Positions 1-11,386 of a stretch of 64,000 nt of DNA are shown piece by piece; position 1 is the stretch's first letter, and every line of letters begins with the position of its first letter. The DNA lies in contig NC_134358.1 in assembly GCF_048569485.1 (NCBI RefSeq), positions 549,793,097 to 549,857,096 on the forward strand. The letters are read 5' to 3'. Origin of the DNA: Anomaloglossus baeobatrachus (taxonomy: Eukaryota; Chordata; Amphibia; Anura; Aromobatidae). The position numbers were made by a program, and so were the translations under genes. The notes beneath the pieces were generated by a model that did no database searches, was not told the DNA's origin, and saw nothing but the letters and a program-made list of their open reading frames with translations.

Positions 1-675
1 CTTTCCTTTGCGAGCACTCCACACAGAGTTCTATCATACAACCCTTCCTAATAACTTAGATCCTTTCTTTAAGGTATTTAAAATACGTTTTCTGAAGCTA
101 ACCGCCCCTTTAACTACAATATGGAAATGTTTTCTATAGAACATAAATTATAGGCTCAATACTGCAAGAGAATCTGGTGTCAATGGCTTCAGCCCCATCA
201 ACCTGGCACATGTTTCAGGAAATGAACATACGGTACATGGCACCAACCTGAAGAAGCCGGTGACAGCAGGAGGAGGCTGCCGGCCAGGGCAAGAAGGACA
301 GCAGAAGTCTTCATGGCTGATGGTCAGGTTTAGGATGGGTAACGCAGCCGTCTAGAAGCCGAAGGATGAGGATTCTTCCGTTATTGATTCCCGATACAAA
401 CTGAGGATTTTTATATCAGAAAAGTGAAGGGAGCACCCACAGAAGATATGACAGGACCTATGAGTATTACTCGCCAGATCCTGTATTTCCAGTTCTGTGG
501 GACCTCAGCTTATGGGTATCTTTTGATCTGGAGTTTATCACAATACGTATTTCATGTAAACTAAATGTTCCATAAATGGTTTAATGGTGAAAGATCGACT
601 TCCATGCCAAAATTTTTATTACACATGGAAGCATCAGCCAGCCATCTCTATCTGCTACATTTCCTGAAAATCAAT
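1..675. other. Non-coding, no feature recognised
   Basis: No convincing coding exon, inverted repeat or RNA gene was seen. Short open frames here have no recognisable domain. The right part leads into a GC-rich MITE. Confidence 0.5.
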
Positions 676-1162
676 CCCATCGGTTGTGCGTCACGGACAA
701 ATCGCTGCCCGTGGCGCACAATATCGTTAGTCCCCGTCACACGTACTTACCTGCCTAACGACGTCGCTGTGGCCGGCAACCGCCTCCTTTCTAAGGGGGC
801 GGTTCGTGCGGCATCACAGCGACGTCACACGGCAGCCGTCCGATATAAGCGAAAAGAAAGACACGCCCACCTCGTTGCCGGAGGACACAGGTACGGAGTT
901 GTTCCTCGTTCCTGGAGTGTCACACGTAGCGATGTGTGCTGCCTCAGGAACGACGAACAACCTGCGTCCAAAAGCAGCAACGGCATTTGCCATTAGAACG
1001 ACGTGTCAACGATCAACGATTAGGTGAGTAATTTTGATCGTTAGCAGTCGTTCGTACGTGTCACACGCAATGACGTCGCTAACAAGGCCGGATGTGCGTC
1101 ACAAATTCTGAGACCCCAACGACATCTCATTAGCAAAGTTGTTGCATGTAAAGCTCCCTTAA
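676..1162. mobile_element. TTAA-type MITE, left end unclear
   Basis: GC-rich and rich in CGACGTCGCTGTG-like words, unlike its AT-rich flanks. Its right end reads TGTAAAGCTCCCTTAA, similar to the inner part of the terminal repeat of the next element. It has no coding capacity. The TTAA end suggests a Kolobok or piggyBac-type non-autonomous element; the family is inferred. The left terminus could not be placed, so it may be truncated. Confidence 0.45.
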
Positions 1163-1726
1163 GGCTGCTTTACACCAGACAATCTATCGTGCGATAGATC
1201 GTCGGGGTCACGGTTTTTGTGACGCACATCCGGCATCGCTGGCGATGCCGGCCTGTGTGACACCTCCTAGCGACGCAGTATCGCTCACAAATCGTGAGTC
1301 GTGTACTGCTCGCTAGGTTCCATAATATCGTTTAATTTGGTTGATCATCGTTTCCGTGGTAGCACACGCCGCTCCGTGTGACACCACGGGAACGATGACC
1401 AGCTCACCTGCCTCCCGCGGCCGCCGCCGGCTCTATGTGGAAGGAAGGAGGTGGGCGGGATGTTTACATCCTGCTCATCTCCGCCCCTCCGCTTCTATTG
1501 GCCGGCGGCCGTGTGACGTCGCTGTGATGCCAAACGTCCCTCCCACTTCAGGAAGTGGACGTTCGCCGCCCACAGCGAGGTCGCACGAGAGGTAAGTATG
1601 TGTGACGGGGGTTACTGACTTTGTGCGACACAGGCAGCGATTTGCCCGTGACGCAGAAAGGACGGGGGCGGGTACGATCGATTGTGAAATCGCACAATCG
1701 ATCGTACCATGTAAAGCAGGCTTTAA
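1159..1726. mobile_element. TTAA-type MITE with terminal inverted repeats
   Basis: It begins TTAAGGCTGCTTTACA and ends TGTAAAGCAGGCTTTAA, which are near-perfect inverted repeats bounded by TTAA at both sides. The interior has further self-complementary GC-rich stretches, such as a cgatcgattgtgaaatcgcacaatcgatcg hairpin region near 1,674-1,706. There is no transposase. A TTAA target duplication is typical of Kolobok and piggyBac superfamilies; which of the two is not decided. Confidence 0.65.
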
Positions 1727-2004
1727 GGCTCTAGATTTAAACATAGTTAAATCTCTCTTGGGATCTGATGAGTTAAAATTAGTTTTGTTGCCAGCAGCTC
1801 CTAGCAGAGCATTTCAGTTGCAGGTGCTTTGCCATGCCCCTTTTGTTTTAAGTAGGGTTGGTTCTAAGCAACCTTTGCTGAAGATACAAATCCATTGTTT
1901 TCTGTCCGTCTTTGTGTAAGTTCTTGTCTAGGAGTGTTCCAGAAGTCGGATGTTATCCTTTTTTGTTGCTGTTTTCCCCTGTTTGTTTTATCTTTCTTTG
2001 TATC

Positions 2005-2165
2005 GTATTAGTGCAGCAGTGGGTCTAGTGAACCTCACCTACCAGCTCACTAGCCAGGGCATCTACCAGGTTTCTCAGGGTCTCAAGTTCCTGCTCGGTG
2101 ACAGTTGAGGAAACTGTATAGGGACTGGCAAGGAGAGCAGGGACAGCTGCAGGTGAGTTTATGAG
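2005..2165 (+). repeat. Dispersed repeat, copy 1
   Basis: A stretch starting near the words agtgcagcagtgggtctagt matches 52,640-52,830 in order and orientation, with the shared blocks 'tagccagggc/act', 'ctgctcggtgacag / ctgctcagcgacag' and 'gaggtgtcc'. Both copies are non-coding and diverged. Class unknown. Confidence 0.55.
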
Positions 2166-2544
2166 GTGTCCCATTTACTCCTCTCACTAGTGCCGGTTTT
2201 CTGCCAGAAGATGCAAGTCAATGAGTTTAATGAGGTCACCTGAGGTCAATTTACACGTTGTCATAGGTGGAGTACCATGGCAAACGCCAGTTGTGACCGC
2301 AGATAAACTTTGAGACGTCACCGCTCATTGCAGTGACTCAGTCTCTGCCTGAAGCCACAGTGTCGATATGTTCTGTCCTTGTGCGGTGTGACTTCAGTAT
2401 GTATGTGGCAAAACCAGAATCATCACGGGACATCGCATGGATTACGTCAGAACTGGAACATATCTGTAGAAAAAGACATGAACTGCACATCCAAAAATCA
2501 TACACTGATCTAATGCAGCTGGGCAAAAATGTATGTACCTGAAC
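2166..2544. other. Non-coding, no feature recognised
   Basis: Only short open frames without domain similarity. No repeat partner was found in the window. Confidence 0.4.
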
Positions 2545-3291
2545 ATGAGGTTACGTCGGAACTGGGTGTTTAGGGTTAATAGGTTTCACTTACAGATTAG
2601 TAATGGGGGTTCTCATAGACCCTCCCCATTACTAATAGGGCTTAGTGGTAGTAGTGAGCTGTCAATAACCCCTTATATTACCCCAATTGCTACCATATCT
2701 GGACAAGCCAGGTAAAGTTCCGGGATTGTTGCATCTAATGAATGCGACAATCCTGGGTGGCTGCAGGCTGGTATGTTTAGGCTTGGGAGGCCCAATAAGC
2801 ATGCGTCTTCCCAGCCTGAGAATACCAGCCCCCAGCTGTTGACTTTATCATGTCTGGGTGTCAAAACTGGGGGGACTGCAAGCCGCCTTTTTTAATTATT
2901 ATTTATTTAAATATTTTTTCAAAAAAGCTGCATGAGATCCCTCTTAATTTGATACACAGCCAAGATAAGCACACAGTTGGGCCTGCAGTCTGTAGCTGTA
3001 TGCTTTATCTGTGCTGGATATCATAATATAGGGAGACCTACGCCTATTTATTTATTCATGCTTACACCAATAAAGACACAGAGACAGCGTGTGTGATTGC
3101 AAGCAGTCAGACATGCTGTCACATATGGTGCAGGCTTGGTCTGACTGCAACCAATCACAGATGCCGGGACTGAAGGTGGGCGTGGGAAGCAGTGAATATG
3201 CATGAGGTTAATGAGTAGCTCGGAAGTAGCTGCACAGGAGACTGGTAAGTATAACATGATTGAAATTTTGTATTAATAATTACTGATTATG
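2545..3291. repeat. Probable dispersed anuran repeat
   Basis: Contains an inverted pair around 'taatgggggttctcatagac / ctccccattacta' and phrases that I recall as common in frog genomes. This is from memory only; no second copy exists in the window. It has no coding potential. Confidence 0.3.
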
Positions 3292-3334
3292 GAATTGTAG
3301 GGGGTGGGCAGACCCCTTACAAAGGAGCCCGGAA

Positions 3335-4306
3335 ATGTTAATACTGACCACGACTGAGGTCCGGGCGACGTATACCGCTCGGCTGCCGTCGGGGAATCGG
3401 CCCCTGGGAACCCCATACCCATACCCAGACCTGGAGACACCCCCGCCAGCCGCGGTGGAACCGTCGACACCTGTTCCAGTACAAGCTCCGGAAGATTCAT
3501 ACGCCCGGAAGCTGGAAAGGGACAACTGGGGCTTTTTCTGGGACCCAGTGCAGCCGTCTCCCCTACCTCAAAGGAAGTCTCCGTCCCCAGAACCGGACCC
3601 GGTACAGGAGCGACTGCTTGCCGAGACCGTGGCCCGGGAGATGATGTCCGGCTCCCGGAGTGAGGAGTTTGAGCAGCAATGCACCACCGGAATAGTGGTG
3701 AAATTCAATCAAAAGGAGGGCTACGGCTTCATCAAGGATGAAGAAACCGGCGATGATTACTTTTATAATAGAGTAAATCTGGACGTTGAAGGCCTACCCC
3801 AGCGCCTACATACGTTGTATCCCGGAGAAAAGGTCCGGTTTATGCGAGAGGTGGGATGCCGGGGCCTCTTCGCAGTCGGCGTAACCCGGATGCCTACCCC
3901 ACAAGAGGCTGCTCAATGGCAGCAAGAGCTGGAATGGGAGGAATGCCAGTACCGGCGGCGGTTGCAGCCAAGACCGGAGTTAGCTGAACTCTCCCACCCA
4001 AGACGCACCTTAGCCGTAGCGCCTGAAGTGATGCCCGGATCGACCGCTGACCCGGAGAAGGGAACCCCGGCGGTGCTGGCCATTAGCCAGAATATAACAA
4101 CACATCCGGTCATTGTCATGGACATACCTCAGCCGCCTCGTGCAGCGACCCCGTCACCCCCATCGGAGGTTGAGGAGACCAAGGCACCGGAGCCCACCGG
4201 TGGTTACGAGCCCTTCCAGAGGCTGCGTCGGCTGCCCGGGCAGTCCTTGTCGGACTATGTAAGGGCTCAGCGAGCTGAATGGAAGCGAGTTTTGCACCCG
4301 GAGTGA
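3335..4306 (+). CDS. Cold-shock-domain protein of the LTR element
   Basis: This 323-codon open frame is the only internal gene of the element. Residues about 30-100 are proline-rich. Residues about 118-184 look like a cold-shock domain: a KFN strand, then GYGFI at 129-133 matching the RNP1 motif, then DDYFYN at about 140-145 in the RNP2 position, and a GEKVRF strand. Such domains bind single-stranded RNA or DNA; binding by this protein is inferred. After a charged, proline-rich linker it ends with the box LPGQSLSDYVRAQRAEW (about 301-317), shared with the ORF at 57,156-57,890. The first ATG lies in LTR-derived sequence, so the original start is uncertain. I know no LTR retrotransposon family with this domain. 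The domain call rests on motif reading only. Confidence 0.72.
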   Translation: MLILTTTEVRATYTARLPSGNRPLGTPYPYPDLETPPPAAVEPSTPVPVQAPEDSYARKLERDNWGFFWDPVQPSPLPQRKSPSPEPDPVQERLLAETVAREMMSGSRSEEFEQQCTTGIVVKFNQKEGYGFIKDEETGDDYFYNRVNLDVEGLPQRLHTLYPGEKVRFMREVGCRGLFAVGVTRMPTPQEAAQWQQELEWEECQYRRRLQPRPELAELSHPRRTLAVAPEVMPGSTADPEKGTPAVLAISQNITTHPVIVMDIPQPPRAATPSPPSEVEETKAPEPTGGYEPFQRLRRLPGQSLSDYVRAQRAEWKRVLHPE

Positions 4307-4686
4307 AATGCCCTGATCGGCTTGTTTGAAGACCGGCGTTGTTTTGAACCGGCAGAAGTTATTGTTAATCACCGTTTAAGTTGTTGAGCCCGGAGAGAGC
4401 CTGTTGCTGGACTGAGCCCGGAGAGAGCCTGTTGCTGGACTGAGCCAGGGGCTCCTCCGCGTTGTCTAGAAGAATTCTTTTGCCAAGCTGTGTTCCTGCC
4501 GACGGCCTCCGGGCACGACTAAGACCGGGAGCTTCCAGGAGGAACTCCGGGCGCTGGACTTGCGTACCCCCGTTGGGTGCCCTAGGGTACGCATCGTTGT
4601 CGTTATACTACAATGACTTTGCTTAGTTTGAAATGTGTTTTAGAGTTGTGCCTTGCCGGGAGGCTCAGGCTTTAAGAGGGGAGGTA

Positions 4687-5360
4687 TGTAGGGGGTGGGC
4701 AGACCCCTTACAAAGGAGCCCGGAAATGTTAATACTGTTTAATAAAAATGTTTTTATTATATTGTATGTTTATTGGGTTAGGGTACCCCTAGTGGCCGGG
4801 TGGGACGGCTGTCACCCCAGTGGAAAGGAGGAGCCGGCAGGAGAAAGGGGAGGGAAAAAGTTGTTGTTGAGGAAAGTGTGAGATTAGCAGGCAGTTGGTT
4901 GTGGGACGGGAGAGAAGAAGGAGAGCAGGGGCAGAGTGTGGGAGCTGGATAAAGGAGAAGCCGGAGAGTAAAGGAGCGGGCAGAATCTCAAGAGCGAAGC
5001 AGACCGGTGTGGGTCCGGTTTGTGGGTAGCCAATAGTGGGAGCCGGGTGAAGCAGAGTAGCCGGGCACATCCCCACTGGAGAGGACGTCAAGGGCAGGTT
5101 TCCCCCAGCTAAAGCAGTGTACAGCCATCTATATCTGCATGTCTGCCGGTTGTGTGAAGAAGCTGTGAACAATAAAGCTGCTTTTTTATTTCACTGGAAC
5201 ACGTCTGAAGAGTGTTTTATTACGACGGACAACAGTTGCATCACCACACTCTGCCCCACCATGACATCTCCTGTCCCCAAAGTGACGGCGGAACCAGGGG
5301 TAAGCCTGATAGCCAGGGCCACGACTACCAGCCCGGAGGCGCCCCTGGCTCCCCGTTACA
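4687..5360 (+). repeat. Right LTR of the cold-shock LTR element
   Basis: A 674-bp LTR with TG...CA ends. It is preceded by a polypurine tract and followed by the GAAT duplication. A purine-rich middle and an AATAAA signal at about 5,170 fit R/U5 architecture. Its first about 50 bp also occur at 3,296. Confidence 0.8.
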
Positions 5361-5364
5361 GAAT

Positions 5365-6039
5365 CAATTATTTTTAGTACAAAATTAAATTCACTTATTT
5401 AGTTTTTATTTAATTCTATTTTTACTCAAACACTGTGGGCTTTAGACACTGCAAATATGACAGTCCCTTTGCATAAGGGCTAATAATCGGCCTTCCATCC
5501 TATCTACAGCACTGTAGCTGCGCCCTGCTGTGACCTGGACACGCCCACTGGGCTATACTATCACAGCAGAGGGAGGAGATCAGCGCCATCATTATGGAGT
5601 GCACAGCGTATACTGTGTGCTCCACTTTCCCCCTGAGCCTAGCAGTGGCGGCGGTGATCTTCTGCCTGAGCCTGGCATTGTACTATCGATGGCAGGCTCT
5701 GATCACCTCTCGCCGCAACATGTACTCAACTTAGACCTCTGCTCCCAGCAGCTCCTCCTGTCGGCCTTGTGTCTCTTGGCAACTCCTCCTGCCAGGGCAC
5801 AGAGCGCTGACAGGAGGAACCACCAGGAGCGGAGGTTCGAGGTGAGTACATGCTGCGGTGAGTGGTGGTCACAGCCTGCCATCTATAGTACGATACCAGG
5901 ATCAGGCTGCAGATTGCTGCTGGCCGTCACCAGTACTCACCTCAGACCTTTACTCCTGGCAGTTCCTCCTGTCAGCGCTCTGTGCTCCGCTCAGGGGGCA
6001 CGGAAAGCACTGGGGAGAGCACTGGGGAAACTTGAGGGC
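5365..6039. other. Non-coding leader to the minisatellite
   Basis: AT-rich to about 5,480, then GC-richer sequence with no recognised domain. It includes two related stretches near 5,720-5,830 and 5,935-6,000 (tcagacct...ctcctcctgtcgg and similar), suggesting an old local duplication before the 30-bp array. Confidence 0.4.
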
Positions 6040-9000
6040 CACAAAGAGCAGTGGGGGATGCTGGAGGAGCAAAGAAAGCAGTGGGGGATGCTGGAGGAGC
6101 ACAGAGAGCAGTGGGGGATGCTGGAGGAGCAAAGAAAGCAGTGGGGGATGCTGGAGGAGCACAGAGAGCAGTGGGGGATGCTGGAGGAGCAAAGAAAGCA
6201 GTGGGGGATGCTGGAAGAGCACAGAGAGCAGTGGGGGATGCTGGAAGAGCACAGAGAGCAGTGGGGGATGCTGGAGGAGCAAAGAAAGCAGTGGGGGATG
6301 CTGGAAGAGCACAGAGAGCAGTGGGGGATGCTGGAAGAGCACAGAGAGCAGTGGGGGATGCTGGAAGAGCACAGAGAGCAGTGGGGGATGCTGGAGGAGC
6401 ACAGAGAGCAGTGGGGGATGCTGGAGGAGCAAAGAAAGCAGTGGGGGATGCTGGAAGAGCACAGAGAGCAGTGGGGGATGCTGGAAGAGCACAGAGAGCA
6501 GTGGGGGATGCTGGAAGAGCACAGAGAGCAGTGGGGGATGCTGGAGGAGCACAGAGAGCAGTGGGGGATGCTGGAGGAGCAAAGAAAGCAGTGGGGGATG
6601 CTGGAAGAGCACAGAGAGCAGTGGGGGATGCTGGAAGAGCACAGAGAGCAGTGGGGGATGCTGGAAGAGCACAGAGAGCAGTGGGGGATGCTGGAAGAGC
6701 ACAGAGAGCAGTGGGGGATGCTGGAGGAGCACAGAGAGCAGAGGGGGATGCTAGAAGAGCACAGAGAGCAGTGGGGGATGCTGGAGGAGCACAGAGAGCA
6801 GTGGGGGATGCTGGAGGAGCACAGAGAGCAGTGGGGGATGCTGGAGGAGCACAGAGAGCAGTGGGGGATGCTAGAAGAGCACAGAGAGCAGTGGGGGATG
6901 CTGGAGGAGCACAGAGAGCAGTGGGGGATGCTGGAGGAGCAAAGAAAGCAGTGGGGGATGCTAGAAGAGCACAGAGAGCAGTGGGGGATGCTAGAAGAGC
7001 ACAGAGAGCAGTGGGGGACGCTGGAGGAGCACAGAGAGCAGTGGGGGATGCTGGAGGAGCACAGAGAGCAGTGGAGGATGCTGGAGGAGCAAAGAAAGCA
7101 GTGGGGGATGCTGGAAGAGCACAGAGAGCAGTGGGGGATGCTGGAAGAGCACAGAGAGCAGTGGGGGATGCTGGAGGAGCACAGAGAGCAGTGGGGGATG
7201 CTGGAGGCGCACAGAGAGCAGTGGGGGATGCTGGAGGAGCACAGAGAGCAGTGGGGGATGCTGGAGGAGCACAGAGAGCAGTGGGGGATGCTGGAAGAGC
7301 ACAGAGAGCAGTGGGGGATGCTGGAGGAGCACAGAGAGCAGTGGGGGATGCTGGAGGAGCACAGAGAGCAGTGGGGGATGCTGGAGGAGCACAGAGAGCA
7401 GTGGGGGATGCTGGAGGAGCACAGAGAGCAGTGGGGGATGCTGGAGGAGAACAGAGAGCAGTGGGGGATGCTAGAAGAGCACAGAGAGCAGTGGGGGATG
7501 CTGGAGGAGCACAGAGAGCAGTGGGGGATGCTGGAGGAGCACAGAGAGCAGTGGGGGATGCTGGAGGAGCACAGAGAGCAGTGGGGGATGCTGGAGGAGC
7601 ACAGAGAGCAGTGGGGGATGCTGGAGGAGCACAGAGAGCAGTGGGGGATGCTGGAAGAGCACAGAGAGCAGTGGGGGATGCTGGAAGAGCACAGAGAGCA
7701 GTGGGGGATGCTGGAGGAGCACAGAGAGCAGTGGGGGATGCTGGAAAAGCACAGAGAACAGTGGGGGATGCTGGAAGAGCACAGAGAACAGTGGGGGATG
7801 CTGGAAGAGCACAGAGAACAGTGGGGGATGCTGGAAGAGCACAGAGAACACTGGGGGATGCTGGAAGAGCACAGAGAACACTGGGGGATGCTGGAGGAGC
7901 ACAGAGAACAGTGGGGGATGCTGGAAGAGCACAGAGAACACTGGGGGATGCTGGAAGAGCACAGAGAACACTGGGGGATGCTGGAAGAGCACAGAGAACA
8001 CTGGGGGATGCTGGAGGAGCACAGAGAACACTGGGGGATGCTGGAGGGGCAAAGAGAACACTGGGGGATGCTGGAAGAGCACAGAGAGCACTGGGGGATG
8101 CTGGAAGAGCACAGAGAACACTGGGGGATGCTGGAAGAGCACAGAGAACACTGGGGGATGCTGGAAGAGCACAGAGAACACTGGGGGATTCTGGAGGGGC
8201 AAAGAGAACACTGGGGGATGCTGGAAGAGCACAGAGAACACTGGGGGATGCTGGAAGAGCACAGAGAACACTGGGGGATTCTGGAGGGGCAAAGAGAACA
8301 CTGGGGGATGCTGGAGGAGCACAGAGAACACTGGGGGATGCTGGAAGAGCACAGAGAACACTGGGGGATTCTGGAGGGGCAAAGAGAACACTGGGGGATT
8401 CTGGAGGGGCAAAGAGAACAGTGGGGGATGCTGGAAGAGCACAGAGAACACTGGGGGATGCTGGAAGAGCACAGAGAACACTGGGGGATTCTGGAGGGGC
8501 AAAGAGAACACTGGGGGATGCTGGAGGAGCACAGAAAACACTGGGGGATGCTGGAGGGGCAAAGAGAACACTGGGGGATGCTGGAGGGGCAAAGAGAACA
8601 CTGGGGGATGCTGGAGGAGCACAGAAAACACTGGGGGATGCTGGAGGGGCAAAGAGAACACTGGGGGATGCTGGAGGAGCACAGAGAACACTGGGGGATG
8701 CTGGAGGAGCACAGAGAGCAGTGGAGGATGCTGGAGGAGCACAGAGAGCAGTGGGGGATGCTGGAGGAGCACAGAGAGCAGTGGGGGATGCTGGAGGAGC
8801 ACAGAGAGCACTGGGGGACGCTGGAGGAGCACAGAGAGCACTGGGGGATGCTGGAGGAGCACAGAGAGCACTGGGGGATGCTGGATGTGGCACAGAGAGC
8901 ACTGGGGGATGCTGGAGGAGCACAGAGAGCACTGGGGGATGCTGGATGTGGCACAGAGAGCACTGGGGGACACTGGATAGAGCACAGAGAGCACTGGGGG

Positions 9001-9180
9001 ACGCTGGAGGAGCACAGAGAGCACTGGGGGACGCTGGAGGAGCACAGAGAGCAGTGGGGGACGCTGGATGTGGCACAGAGAGCACTGGGGACACTGGATA
9101 GAGCACAGAGCGCACTGGGGGATGCTGGAGGAGCACAGAGAACACTGGGGGCACAAAGAGCACTGAGGGACACTGGAGGC
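6040..9180 (+). repeat. 30-bp minisatellite, about 105 copies
   Basis: The unit is gggggatgctggaggagcac plus agagagcagt, repeated head to tail with few substitutions. Variants are spread unevenly: aaagaaag-type units are scattered at the left, AGCAGTG units dominate to about 7,740, ACACTG units dominate 7,830-8,700, then AGCAGTG and AGCACTG units return. The right end (after 8,880) decays, with longer units containing tggatgtggc. Because 30 is divisible by 3, several frames stay open for over 1,000 codons by arithmetic alone. No promoter, splice site or domain supports a protein. Confidence 0.93.
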
Positions 9181-9340
9181 ACAGAGAGCACTGGGTATGC
9201 AGTATTAAGGGGCACAGTAATATGGGGGCACAGTATATGGTGGTACAGTGATATGGGGGCACAGAAATATGAGTGCACAAAAATATGGGGCACAGTAATA
9301 TTGTGGCAGAGTATATGGGGCACAATGCACAGTGGGGCAC
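9181..9340 (+). repeat. Degenerate short-unit repeat, gggcacagtatatgg type
   Basis: Imperfect about 15-20-bp units with the words 'atgggggcacagta' continue the minisatellite edge. Non-coding. Confidence 0.55.
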
Positions 9341-9379
9341 ATTATACAGCAGAGCATTATGCCAGCCATTCTCGGTGAC

Positions 9380-9916
9380 ATTTTTTCATATATTATTATC
9401 ACTTTATAGTCACCAACAAAATTGCTCCGCACGGTGATCCTAAACTTCATCCTCCCTTTTCCTTCTGCAAACACCCAGATTGGGAGGGGGCTGTGACATC
9501 ACACACAGGAGAGCAGACTCCACCCACTTTTACTGTAGTTGTAATGTGAGCTAGTTCTACAGTAGGATTTCAGCAGCTGCTCCCCCTAGTGTTTAAGAGT
9601 GGAAAATATGACACTTTTTAAATTATTTTTTATATTTTGCTCAATGTAAAACAAATTATATTATTTAAACAAAACATTAAAACATGAATACTTTACATTT
9701 TTTCATTTATTATTTTTTCTTATGGCAACTTCCCTTTTAAACATTTATTTTTTTAAATGTAAAACTTGAACTGAGAATTCTACACAGACTGAAAATGTAA
9801 CCAGCAAAAAAAAAAATTTCATTTATTTGATATACAAAACATTCCAACGAACGTGAATCCATCCAAGAGTTGAATCTTCTGCATTAACCCTTTGTGAGTA
9901 GTGTATATACAGATGT

Positions 9917-9994
<78 letters not shown>

Positions 9995-11284
9995 AAAAAA
10001 ACATAAAATCCACAAGTGCCTAATATTTGATTATGTTAAAAAAAGTGAAATATTGCATTTCATCCAAAATGTAAAATATCAGAAGTTCACTAAATACAAC
10101 TATGTACAAAACAAAAAAATAAAAATAAAAATTAGAGTTTTTAATATACTCCTGGACTCATAGTCACAGGGAAGGTTCAAGAACCCAAATATTTGAGTCA
10201 GTAAATAATAGTCCTGGGCATAGACACAGATTATTGGTTCATCTAGAAATTGTTAAAAATATTATGACTAGTCCAAATAAGTATTTTTGAATTTGTATTA
10301 ATGAATTTTTTTTTAATTTTTCAACTTTTTGAATTTGTATTAATCTTTTGAATGGTAAATTTGTACTCATAAGAAATCTTAAATTAATTTAATTTGCAGG
10401 GTCGGAATTAACCGTGTAAAATTTAGAGGCCGGCCTCCTCTGCTGCCCCATTTGGAAGCGGAACTGTTTTATTTTTTTAACCAAGGAAAGATATTATTAA
10501 TACTGCCCTCTAGTGGCACATGTGGCATATGACAATCCGTATAAAAACATTCATTTGGCTTTTTAATTCACATTGTATACTACGGAGAGATATACCCCAA
10601 CACATTCACATAAAAAAATGTGGGTAAAATACTTTTCTGCTCACAAGTGTAATAATTGGAAGTACAATTTTCCAATTTTAGAAATATCGCAGCAAACATC
10701 AAGCTCTTCTCCGCCGGATGTATTGCCGGTTGTCCCCCCGGAAGACAGAAAGTGCAATAATGTGACCCTAAGAAAAAAGTGTTATCTTCTCCTCGTCGAC
10801 ATTCAAGATTGTGGCTTCACCTTGCGAAAACGGTTTCTATTCCGCGGCTTTTTATTACCTAAAAATTAATCATAATGGATAAAATTAGGGAAGAATTTTT
10901 CATTTTTTGTTTTGTATTTCAAAATGTCTTTATTGTTTTAGACTTTTAGATTTGTTCTTTTTTTCATGTATTTGAACAAAGATTATAAATAACAAAGTTA
11001 TAAAAAAATAATGACAAGTTATAGAACTTAGACCTAGATTAAAGGTTAAACGCAATGATCTGGACAGTTCAGGTAATGAGAATATCAGTCAAATCTGTAC
11101 ATTTTTTATATGACGTAAGTGGAAGTAAGTAGTAAGAAATAATAAGTAAGTACAAGTAGTAAAGTACATTTCATGACATGTTTGATGGGCCCAAAAATCC
11201 AGGCTCCGAACTCCTTACTATCCGAAAATCAAGTAATCTGTCCTTTATGTAAAATAGTACGCACACGCACACATATATACTGTG

Positions 11285-11285
<1 letters not shown>
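9380..11285. other. AT-rich non-coding stretch with a TA microsatellite
   Basis: Holds a pure (TA)n run at about 9,920-9,988 and an AT-rich spacer. 9,400-9,610 resembles a dispersed repeat (words gctgctccccctagtg). No exon or RNA gene was recognised. Confidence 0.5.
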
Positions 11286-11340
<55 letters not shown>

Positions 11341-11344
11341 CACA

Positions 11345-11386
<42 letters not shown>

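Larger units (their letters stand above)
3292..5364 (+). mobile_element. Non-autonomous LTR retrotransposon carrying a cold-shock-domain ORF
   Basis: The element runs from 3,296 to 5,360 and is flanked by the 4-bp direct repeat GAAT (3,292-3,295 and 5,361-5,364). The right LTR is 4,687-5,360. It starts TGTAGGGGGTGGG, ends CCGTTACA, and carries an AATAAA polyadenylation signal near 5,170. The left LTR is only partly represented, so the copy is incomplete. A polypurine run (taagaggggaggta) abuts the right LTR. No gag, protease, reverse transcriptase or integrase was seen; the only internal gene is the ORF described separately. It is related to the element at 56,615-59,115 through PPT, tail sequence and protein C-terminus. 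It probably moves with proteins from an unseen partner (inference). Confidence 0.8.

Noticed and set aside
6040-9180. CRISPR-like array
   Set aside because: Units are contiguous without unique spacers, and the context is a vertebrate genome.
5972-9340. Long minus-strand frames over the minisatellite
   Set aside because: Same arithmetic effect; Pro/Leu/Cys-rich shadow translations.
5530-9378. A 1,282-codon open frame over the minisatellite as a giant repeat protein gene
   Set aside because: A 30-bp period keeps several frames on both strands open by arithmetic. There is no promoter, splice or domain evidence, and the frame decays with the array.
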